Below are positions 8,361 to 14,828 of a DNA stretch of 18,349 nucleotides, in pieces. The stretch is from Candidatus Glassiibacteriota bacterium (GTDB lineage Bacteria > Gemmatimonadota > Glassbacteria > GWA2-58-10). Positions within the stretch are counted from its first letter, which is position 1. Every line of letters begins with the position of its first letter. Made by a program: the position numbers and the translations under genes. The notes beneath the pieces were generated by a model. It saw only the letters and a list, made by a program, of their open reading frames with translations, ran no database searches and was not told the DNA's origin. The stretch spans positions 1 to 18,349 of the forward strand of contig JAUVUV010000003.1 of assembly GCA_030604975.1 (NCBI GenBank), in the 5' to 3' direction.

Positions 8361-9562
8361 CTATGGAACACCTATTTGAACAGCTTCAGCAGAATTTTTC
8401 CCAGATAGTGGGTTATATCTACCCCAACGAGATCGAACTGCACTGGGGTATTCTGATAGTGGTCTATCCGTATATTACCGGACTGGTGGCAGGGGCGTTT
8501 ATCCTCGCCTCTCTCGAACGGGTCTTCGATGTAAAAGAAGTCCTGCCGACTTACCGGCTCGCACTGCTGACCGCCCTTGCCTTTTTAATTGTCGCACCGT
8601 TGCCGCTGCTGGCGCACCTGGGACATCCGGAGCGCTCATTCGAAATCATGATCACACCCCATCTGGAATCAGCCATGGCGATGTTCGGGTTCGTTTATCT
8701 GTGGTATCTGCTGGTGGTGCTCATACTCGAAATCTGGTTTGAATACCGGGGTGACATGGTGCTGTGGTCACGCAGCGGAAAAGGATTGAAAAAGTACTTT
8801 TATTACCTGCTCACTCTCGGATCTCTTGATACCTCGGAGAAAGCCCTGTGGTTCGACCAAAAGGCAGTGAAATTTATCACCATTATCGGTATCCCGTCGG
8901 CCTTCATTTTACACGGCTATGTCGGATTCCTTTTCGGATCGATCAAGGCGAATCCATGGTGGAGCAGTGTTCTCATGCCCATCGTCTTCCTTTTTTCGGC
9001 GATCGTCTCCGGCATTTCACTGATGATCCTCGTCTATGGTATCACGGCTTTATTCCGTTCGAAACAGATCGATATGGTGTGCATTGATAAGCTCGCCTCC
9101 TTTTTGTTCTACACCCTGATCATAGACGTTTCGCTGGAGGTTTTGGATTTTATCCACCGTGTGTATGAATCCGTCGAGTCGATTCACATTATGGAGCAGA
9201 TGATTTCCCAAAAATTATTTATCTCTCTGGTCGTGGTGCAATTGCTGATTGGAACATTGTTGCCCTTAACCTTTCTGGCATTCACAAAATTGCTCCGCTT
9301 TCCGGATGAACTCAAGAGATTGATCTACTTTGTGACTGCCATTCTGGTGCAGATCGGGATATTCAGCACGCGGTGGAATGTGGTGATCGGCGGACAGTTA
9401 TTCAGTAAGAGCCTGCGAGGTCTCACACACTATAAAATGGAGCTGCTCGGCATTGAAGGTTTGTTGATCTCCATAGGGTTATTGATCATGCCCCTGGTCA
9501 TTCTCGCTATTCTCATTAAAATCCTTCCTCCATGGCAGGATAGAACTGCAGCTGTTTCTTGA
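8357..9562 (+). CDS. NrfD/PsrC-family quinone-interacting membrane subunit
   Basis: Hydrophobic protein of 401 residues with about nine predicted helices (about 30-52, 66-87, 105-127, 171-195, 203-233, 246-262, 286-309, 320-338, 363-389). Family features visible are LGHPERS after helix 2, HGYVGFLF followed by NPWWSS, and RWNVVIGG near the end. In NrfD, PsrC, DsrP and HmcC this subunit exchanges electrons with quinone and can be linked to proton movement. The GTG at 8357 overlaps the ferredoxin stop (GTGA). An ATG at 8363 is an alternative start, with AGGTGA only two bases before it. The overlap implies co-translation with the ferredoxin. It is longer than PsrC and closer in size to HybB or DsrP. 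Confidence 0.9.
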   Translation: MTMEHLFEQLQQNFSQIVGYIYPNEIELHWGILIVVYPYITGLVAGAFILASLERVFDVKEVLPTYRLALLTALAFLIVAPLPLLAHLGHPERSFEIMITPHLESAMAMFGFVYLWYLLVVLILEIWFEYRGDMVLWSRSGKGLKKYFYYLLTLGSLDTSEKALWFDQKAVKFITIIGIPSAFILHGYVGFLFGSIKANPWWSSVLMPIVFLFSAIVSGISLMILVYGITALFRSKQIDMVCIDKLASFLFYTLIIDVSLEVLDFIHRVYESVESIHIMEQMISQKLFISLVVVQLLIGTLLPLTFLAFTKLLRFPDELKRLIYFVTAILVQIGIFSTRWNVVIGGQLFSKSLRGLTHYKMELLGIEGLLISIGLLIMPLVILAILIKILPPWQDRTAAVS

Positions 9563-9799
9563 GGTTGGCTTCATCTGCTTGAGATTCGGATACGAATAGG
9601 CGCCAAGCTGGAATTTCGCTCATTTTACTTTCGCTAACCAGCAGCTGTTCGGTCTTGCCCCAAGAATGATTATTGATTATCTCTTGTTTTGCCTGAAAAA
9701 TAATTGCACCCGGGGTCGAGACATTCGAGCTGACCGGGACGGTGCGGCCCGCAACCGCAGCGGCAGGCTTATCCGGCTTGCCCAGGAGAAGGAAACTCT

Positions 9800-11803
9800 G
9801 TGAATAGAAAAATTAGAAACCGTCTTACTCTCCTCGGCGCAGGAGTGATCCTTTTTATTCTATTCATCTTCGCTTCGATGGAATTCACTTCACGCTCTGA
9901 ATTCTGCAACACCTGCCATTACATGGAGCCGTTTTACCGGGCCTGGCAGCTTTCTTCGCACAGTGATGTGGCCTGCATTGAATGCCACTACCCGCCAGGG
10001 ATACTTTCCTCGTTCGAGGGCAAGATCAAGGGTTTGGAGCAGTTGGTTAAATATGCGACTCAGAGTTACAGGAGGTCCAAGCCCTGGGCGGAGATTCCCG
10101 ATGAAAGCTGTCTCAGGGGAGGCTGCCACGATAAGCGTCTGTTGGAGGGCGAGGTCAAGTTCAAGGAGGAAATATTGTTCGACCACGCTCCCCATCTGAC
10201 CGAACTTCGCCGGGGTAAGAAACTCCGCTGCACCAGCTGCCATTCCCAAATCGTTCAGGGGGAGCATATCACTGTCACCTCCAGCTCCTGTTTTCTCTGC
10301 CATTTCAAGGGAAAGGACGCGGAAGCCTCGCCCAACTGCACCCACTGCCACGACGCCCCGGTTCAGACTGCCCAGCAGCTGGTGAGTTACGACCATACCC
10401 TTATCGTCCAACATGACATCCCCTGCCAGAAGTGTCACGGCCAGATGGTAGTAGGCGACGGGGCAGTGCCTCTTGAAAACTGCATGGACTGTCATTTCGA
10501 GCAGGATTACCTTGATCGTTACGAAGATACCTTCTTTATCCATCAGAACCACATTACCCAGCACAAAATAGAATGCCAGAGATGCCATCTTCAGATACAA
10601 CACAAAAGCGTCTCACGAAGCGCTGCAGTCAAGCCGGACTGTCAATCCTGCCATCCGGATTACCACAAGACCCAGGAAATGCTGTTCTTTGGCACTGGCG
10701 GCAGGGATGTACCGAACCACGCAAGTCCAATGTTCGAAAGCGGGCTCAATTGCCAGGCCTGCCATATTTTCCACCAGGGCTTCGACAGCTTCGAGCCTGC
10801 TGGTGAAACATTTATCGCCAGGGGTGAATCGTGCGAGCCATGCCACGGCACTGGTTACGGCAATCTTCTTGCTGCATGGAGAGATTCGACAGACAGGAGG
10901 CTGAAAATTATCGGCAAGGCTATCCTGCGGGTCGAGCGGGAATTGAAGGATGTGGATTCCACCTCGAGTTCAGGGCTGGTTGCTTTCAAAGCTTTCAGGG
11001 ACGCACAGTTCAACTACCAGTTGGTGGAGTACGGAAAAAGCGTGCACAACATTACCTATGCCGATCAGCTTCTCCAGGCGGCGCAGGGCAAACTGGAAAA
11101 CGCACTCCAGGCAGCGGGATCAACTCACCGGCTGCCCTCCTATCCCTGGTCCGCCCAACTGGTGCCCAGCGAATGCGCCAACTGCCACAAGGGAATCGAG
11201 GATACCACAATCACCGTGGAAGTTGTCGAGTCGAAATTCGATCACGGCCGCCACCTCGGAAACGGAAAACTCTCCTGCCGAACCTGCCATTCCAATATGC
11301 GCCGCCACGGCGAGATGGTTATGACCAGAAGCGACTGCTTGAACTGCCACCACGAACCCGATAGAGCAACCGCCGGGGAAAACTGCTCGCCCTGCCACTC
11401 GACGCAGCTTTCTATCTACTCCGGCACTGCTCTCGGGGCCGGGATGAGCGATGTCATGTTCGAGTCGGGCCTCGACTGCAGCGGCTGCCATATCGATGAA
11501 AACGGGCAAATTACACGCTCAGGGCCAAAGACCTGCCTGAATTGCCACGAGGAGGGCTACGATGAAATGCTCTCACAATGGCAGTCTTCCAATGCCGGGA
11601 TAATGGAAGAAATCGAATCACTCCTTGCACGGCTGGAAACAGCCAAGCTCAAGCGGGTGGATAAAGAGTCCTTGCGCGCGGCCAGAACCGCGTTAGACCT
11701 TTTTACCAGGGATGGTAGCAATGGAGCCCACAACAACTTACTAACCGAGGAGCACTTGAGTGAGGTTCTCAATAACTTGAAAAAACTCCTGCCTGTAAGC
11801 TGA
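9800..11803 (+). CDS. 18-haem NapC/NirT-like membrane-anchored cytochrome c
   Basis: Large cytochrome of 667 residues. The GTG start at 9800 follows AGGAGAAGG by 7 bases. An N-terminal helix (about 9-27) leads into a NapC/NirT-like start (CNTCHYMEPF, then SSHSDVACIECHYPPG), as in quinol-oxidising NapC/NrfH proteins. There are seventeen CXXCH motifs (residues 36, 59, 144, 164, 180, 209, 228, 259, 281, 318, 345, 459, 493, 513, 529, 560, 579) and one CX4CH motif at 104-110, giving 18 sites. The body is internally duplicated: FDHxxHL through CxxCHS recurs at about 128-150 and 480-498, and MFESGLxCxxCH recurs at 311 and 553. Helical, haem-free stretches lie at about 355-435 and 588-665. It follows the NrfD gene after 237 bases. 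It may accept electrons from the quinone pool or from the other cytochromes here. Confidence 0.85.
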   Translation: MNRKIRNRLTLLGAGVILFILFIFASMEFTSRSEFCNTCHYMEPFYRAWQLSSHSDVACIECHYPPGILSSFEGKIKGLEQLVKYATQSYRRSKPWAEIPDESCLRGGCHDKRLLEGEVKFKEEILFDHAPHLTELRRGKKLRCTSCHSQIVQGEHITVTSSSCFLCHFKGKDAEASPNCTHCHDAPVQTAQQLVSYDHTLIVQHDIPCQKCHGQMVVGDGAVPLENCMDCHFEQDYLDRYEDTFFIHQNHITQHKIECQRCHLQIQHKSVSRSAAVKPDCQSCHPDYHKTQEMLFFGTGGRDVPNHASPMFESGLNCQACHIFHQGFDSFEPAGETFIARGESCEPCHGTGYGNLLAAWRDSTDRRLKIIGKAILRVERELKDVDSTSSSGLVAFKAFRDAQFNYQLVEYGKSVHNITYADQLLQAAQGKLENALQAAGSTHRLPSYPWSAQLVPSECANCHKGIEDTTITVEVVESKFDHGRHLGNGKLSCRTCHSNMRRHGEMVMTRSDCLNCHHEPDRATAGENCSPCHSTQLSIYSGTALGAGMSDVMFESGLDCSGCHIDENGQITRSGPKTCLNCHEEGYDEMLSQWQSSNAGIMEEIESLLARLETAKLKRVDKESLRAARTALDLFTRDGSNGAHNNLLTEEHLSEVLNNLKKLLPVS

Positions 11804-12198
11804 TAATAAGCTGCCGGTAAAATGTTGCAAAGTTAAAACACCCTGATCTAAATTGACCATAAATGTCGCCAGCTTTTTATCCTGCCAGACTTAACTTTGA
11901 TTTCACAGGCTTATCTCGTGCCGGGAGTGTCTTTCCGATCAACTTGGGTGAGAAGAATATAAACGTTTTTTTTCTTGACAAATAGATTCAAATGTAATAA
12001 CGAGAAATAGGCAAGCGGTTTCTTTTCGGGTGAAACCAGCCTTTTGTCCCGGAAAGAAACTAGGGCGCCGAAACTATCCAACCCTTGGATCAACTCGCTG
12101 GACTCGGTTATACTGCCTGGCATTGATCTGCAACTCGTCCTGGAAATGAAGATAGATCTCGCTGCCCATAAATTTACCTGTTAAAGGAGTCTGATCCG
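11804..12198. other. Intergenic region before the HU gene
   Basis: These 395 bases separate the cytochrome locus from the HU gene. I see no convincing intrinsic terminator after the 18-haem gene. A perfect TTGACA at 11975-11980 follows a T-run but has no good -10 at 16-18 bases. The likely HU promoter lies at 12085-12114. Open frames here lack ribosome binding sites. Confidence 0.5.
12085..12114 (+). promoter_or_regulatory. Likely promoter of the HU gene
   Basis: TTGGAT (12085-12090) and TATACT (12109-12114) are separated by 18 bases. The -10 matches five of six consensus positions; the -35 is weaker (three of six). The predicted start near 12121 gives a leader of about 78 bases. Confidence 0.42.
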
Positions 12199-12471
12199 AT
12201 GACTAAAGCGGATATAGTCGAACTTATCGCAGAAAAAACCGGTTTCACTATCAAGGACATCAAGATTGTTGTCGAGAATTTTCTGGACGAGGTAAAAGGA
12301 GCCCTCGCCGAAGGCCAACATATCGAGATCCGCGGGTTCGGCACGTTCAAGGTTAAAAATCATAAGGCTCGCAAGGCCCGTAATCCGAGAACAAACCAGG
12401 AAGTTCACGTTCCGGCGCGAAAGAAGGCTTTTTTCAAAGTCTCCAAAGAATTGAACAAAATGCTGAACTAG
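12199..12471 (+). CDS. HU/IHF-family nucleoid DNA-binding protein
   Basis: Small basic protein of 90 residues, the usual length for HU. It starts with MTKADIVELIAEKTG, the standard dimerisation helices. It contains the conserved IEIRGFGTFKVKNHKARKARNPRT core and the beta-arm segment around RNPRTNQEVHVPARK, where the Pro residue intercalates into DNA. It then ends in FKVSKELN. A strong AAGGAG lies 9 bases before the ATG. It bends and compacts DNA as a dimer. HU and IHF subunits cannot be told apart securely from this sequence, so no symbol is given. It is a single-gene unit that converges with the minus-strand Yip1 gene. Confidence 0.95.
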   Translation: MTKADIVELIAEKTGFTIKDIKIVVENFLDEVKGALAEGQHIEIRGFGTFKVKNHKARKARNPRTNQEVHVPARKKAFFKVSKELNKMLN

Positions 12472-12506
12472 TTGAAATCGCTATTGAGAAATCAAATATA
12501 ATCAGG

Positions 12507-12537
12507 AAAAAAACCGGGGCGGTCGGTTAACCGCCCC
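12507..12537 (-). terminator. Intrinsic terminator of the minus-strand transporter/Yip1 operon
   Basis: Read on the minus strand, an 8-bp G+C-rich stem (GGGGCGGT/ACCGCCCC, 12516-12523 with 12530-12537) and 6-base loop are followed by GG and seven T residues. This is a canonical terminator about 40 bases after the Yip1 stop codon. The plus strand lacks a T-run, so it should serve HU less well. Confidence 0.75.
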
Positions 12538-12576
12538 ACTGCATTTCAGTTTCGTATTTCGAAACCCTTGTCCGTG

Positions 12577-13119
12577 CTAGGCCACACCGAACAGGTTGCT
12601 GATCCCTCCCAATAAGCCGGAAACGAACACAATCATAAGTACATACAGCAGCCAGCCGAGCAAACAGACCGCGATTGCCCGGCCTGTACTGGTATAGTCC
12701 AGGGCCTGGCGCACGGCTATCACCCAGGCGACAAGTATCCAGATCGGGACGACCACTTTTACCAGTCCGCCTAAAATTGGGATCAGGCCGAATATGCTCA
12801 GCAGCCCGGGTGAGTTGGCAAAGCCCAATGTGCGCAAGAGTTCCCCAGGGTTGGACCTGGTCTGCGGGGTGGGTAGGATTTTTGTGCCCACAATGTAGGT
12901 GACAAAGGCCCAGATCACCCAGCCAGTCAGAGCGGCAAGGGTACCGAAAAACACCCCCTGGAGACTGGCAAAGCCTCCACTGCCGATACCGCCGGCGATA
13001 CTTGCGAGAATAACTACGGCCATCGCCTGTCCCGTAGCGGTCCGGTCTGCCTCGACTTCTTCATAAAGATCACTCTCAAGACGCATGGCTCGGATAACCC
13101 TGTTAGCAAACTTATTCAT
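12577..13119 (-). CDS. Yip1-family integral membrane protein
   Basis: Membrane protein of 180 residues with a short N-terminal amphipathic part (VIRAMRLESDLYEEVEAD) and about five hydrophobic helices from residue 30 to the end. The overall pattern, including LLRTLGFANSPGLLSIFGLIPILG in the middle, is that of bacterial Yip1-domain proteins, whose molecular role is mostly unknown. The run LRTLGFANSPG is the most family-like segment. The ATG is preceded by AAGGAGG at 6 bases. It lies 59 bases downstream of the transporter gene on the same strand and shares its terminator, so the two are probably cotranscribed. Confidence 0.72.
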   Translation of the reverse strand: MNKFANRVIRAMRLESDLYEEVEADRTATGQAMAVVILASIAGGIGSGGFASLQGVFFGTLAALTGWVIWAFVTYIVGTKILPTPQTRSNPGELLRTLGFANSPGLLSIFGLIPILGGLVKVVVPIWILVAWVIAVRQALDYTSTGRAIAVCLLGWLLYVLMIVFVSGLLGGISNLFGVA

Positions 13120-13178
13120 TCCTGGCCTCCTTCAGAAGTAAACTGTAAAAAGCAGTGTCCTTAACGACATCCTAGGGA

Positions 13179-14483
13179 TCAGTGCAGTAAGTTCTTCAAA
13201 GTGTCGACTAGGCCCAGTACTGCAGCGTAAGAGGTAACCAGGGCAAAGATCAAGGTGGCCCAGAGACCGGCATTGAGACAGAACCCGGCTTTTTGCTCAC
13301 CCATGATTTCTTTCCTGTTCAAAAGCACGATGATTGGTATCGTGATTACAGGCAAAAGTGTGGCCTGGAAAGCCTGCGAAGCAATCATGATCCATACCGG
13401 ACGTAAGCCTAAAATCGGAATGGTCAGGCAGACCAGCAGACCCAGGGCCCCCAGAATGCGAAACATAGGGCTTTTGATATCACGCCGAGTGCCGCGATAG
13501 TCGCTGATCAGCCAGGGAGCCACCAGCACGATCGGGAACAGGGTGCTGATCCCCGCGCCGATAATCCCCAGCAAGAAAATGCTGATTGCAAATCTCCCTG
13601 CAAGCGGTTCCAGAGTTTTTATCATATCCACCGTATTTACAACCGGAATGTTCATCTGGAAAAGGGTTCCCGCAGCACAGGCCATCACCGCAACCGACAG
13701 CAGAAGCATCATCCCGCTTGAGACTATCGCATCAATTTTCCCCTGTTTCAAATCTTTACTTTTCCACCCCTTTTCCGCCACCACTATACTGCGCATGATA
13801 AAAACCATGGCCGAGCAGGTTGTACCTGCTATGCCGGCCACGATCAGGAAAGCGTCCGGTTCATCGGGCATCCTGGGCACCAGGCCCTTGACCAGCTCAC
13901 CCGGCTCGGGAATCACGAGAACCATGCTGAGCAGAAAGCTCGCTCCCATGAGGATCACCAGAGTGATCAGAAATTTTTCAAACCGGGTATATTTGCCGTT
14001 CCAGAGAAGGATATAACAGCCGATCATGATTATCAGAGCCACAACCACCCTGCTGGCTCCCTCTCCCCCAAACACAAGACGGGTCCACTCGTTCACCAGG
14101 TCGGTCACTATTCCTGTAATCCCGGCCAGAGCAGTTAGTTCACCGATTATTAAGGCAATAATCGCATAGATCGCAAGCATTTTCCCGAAATGTATCCGCC
14201 AAATTAGAAAAGGGAACCTATATGAAAAATGTTTTTTAAATGCACTCATCGCGGTTTCGCCGGTTACCGTGGTGTAGCTACCGTAGGCGACAAGCATCAC
14301 AAAGGTAAAAACACAGGAAAGTACAAGGGCCCAGAATAGTGTCATCCCGTAGCGGCTTCCCGCTGCCGCCATCGTGGTGATACTCCCTGTGCCGATGTTG
14401 TACCCGATAAGAAAAAGTCCGGGTCCCACTGCGCTCAATAGTAAACCGATTTTTTTCAACAATCCCCTGCGCTCTGCGTTCAC
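13179..14483 (-). CDS. Divergent NRAMP-family transporter with altered metal site
   Basis: Transporter of 434 residues with about eleven helices, starting at GTG 10 bases after AAGGAGG. Family membership is supported by GPGLFLIGYN at the start of helix 1, the ETAMSAF region, the AGIAGTTCSAMVFIMRS segment for helix 6, and QAFQATLLPVITIPIIVLLN near the end. In canonical MntH/NRAMP proteins helix 1 has the motif DPGN and helix 6 the motif MPH, supplying the Asp, Asn and Met that bind Mn or Fe. Here the aligned positions read GTGS (31-34) and SAM (224-226). None of the standard ligands remains, so divalent metal transport cannot be assumed; NRAMP-related proteins with changed ligands are known to carry other ions. 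It probably shares a transcript with the Yip1 gene. Confidence 0.82.
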   Translation of the reverse strand: MNAERRGLLKKIGLLLSAVGPGLFLIGYNIGTGSITTMAAAGSRYGMTLFWALVLSCVFTFVMLVAYGSYTTVTGETAMSAFKKHFSYRFPFLIWRIHFGKMLAIYAIIALIIGELTALAGITGIVTDLVNEWTRLVFGGEGASRVVVALIIMIGCYILLWNGKYTRFEKFLITLVILMGASFLLSMVLVIPEPGELVKGLVPRMPDEPDAFLIVAGIAGTTCSAMVFIMRSIVVAEKGWKSKDLKQGKIDAIVSSGMMLLLSVAVMACAAGTLFQMNIPVVNTVDMIKTLEPLAGRFAISIFLLGIIGAGISTLFPIVLVAPWLISDYRGTRRDIKSPMFRILGALGLLVCLTIPILGLRPVWIMIASQAFQATLLPVITIPIIVLLNRKEIMGEQKAGFCLNAGLWATLIFALVTSYAAVLGLVDTLKNLLH

Positions 14484-14544
14484 TTTGGCTGATCCTCCTT
14501 TTCTTTTTAGATTATGAGAAAAAAATTAACCAGGAAGGTTATCC

Positions 14545-14574
14545 AAGTTATGTCCGGGATGAGGTTCTTGTCAA
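14545..14574 (-). promoter_or_regulatory. Minus-strand promoter for the NRAMP-family gene
   Basis: A perfect TTGACA on the minus strand (14574-14569) is followed after 18 bases by TAACTT (14550-14545), a weak -10. The start would lie near 14538, about 55 bases before the GTG. Confidence 0.4.
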
Positions 14575-14597
14575 ATTAAATCATTATTGATTTGACA
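14569..14597. promoter_or_regulatory. Dyad symmetry between divergent promoters, possible operator
   Basis: TGTCAAAT (14569-14576) and ATTTGACA (14590-14597) form a perfect 8-bp inverted repeat centred between the two genes. Its ends are the two TTGACA -35 boxes themselves, facing away from each other. An internal AAATCA/TGATTT repeat (14578-14583 with 14588-14593) overlaps it. This could be a regulator site, or simply the by-product of two consensus -35 boxes placed back to back. Confidence 0.4.
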
Positions 14598-14619
14598 GCG
14601 TATCCGGCTGGATTATTTT
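14592..14619 (+). promoter_or_regulatory. Plus-strand promoter for the PHP-helicase gene
   Basis: A perfect TTGACA (14592-14597), 16 bases, then TATTTT (14614-14619, four of six matches). The predicted start near 14626 would put the nested inverted repeat at 14650-14799 within an approximately 200-base leader. Confidence 0.5.
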
Positions 14620-14649
14620 AGAAGGGAGCTCGGAGATTTTCCCAGGGGC

Positions 14650-14799
14650 GGGCCGGGGCACGGGAAACGGAACGTTTCATCGCCGTGAAAGGCTGGTATA
14701 TTGCCACTGGCATTAAAACCCACCGGAGGCCGAAAATAATGTTCCCGCCAGAAATCTATATCACGGCGACCAAAACGAAGTTTTGCCGTGCCCCGGCCC
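14650..14799. repeat. 150-bp nested inverted repeat with two symmetrical hairpins
   Basis: The outer arms are a perfect 14-bp inverted repeat (14650-14663, GGGCCGGGGCACGG, with 14786-14799). Directly inside each arm is a 6-bp hairpin with a GAA loop: GAAACG-GAA-CGTTTC (14664-14678) and CAAAAC-GAA-GTTTTG (14771-14785). Inside these, TCGCCGTGA (14680-14688) pairs perfectly with TCACGGCGA (14761-14769). The fold is therefore a four-way junction closed by a 14-bp helix, with a further irregular arm (CTGG 14693-14696 with CCAG 14748-14751, and a small TGCC-ACT-GGCA hairpin at 14702-14712). Both strands can fold. It ends 29 bases before the helicase ATG. It could be a structured leader RNA or a miniature mobile/palindromic element; no target duplication is evident. 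Confidence 0.7.
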
Positions 14800-14828
14800 T
14801 TTCGGTCACTCTTCGGAGATAGAGAACC

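Noticed and set aside
9563..9799. Spacer between the NrfD-type gene and the 18-haem gene
   Set aside because: Searched for a promoter, terminator or small gene; only a weak TTGATT (9673-9678) with an AATAAT 20 bases later and a 5-bp TGCGG/CCGCA hairpin were found, too weak to call.
2330..11803. Alternative Complex III or nitrite reductase (Nrf) operon
   Set aside because: There is an NrfD-type subunit and a ferredoxin, but no ActB-like molybdopterin-derived subunit, no cytochrome oxidase genes and no NrfA catalytic CXXCK haem site.
11911..12123. Minus-strand open frame of 70 codons upstream of HU
   Set aside because: No ribosome binding site, no recognisable family, and it overlaps the likely HU promoter; composition looks random.
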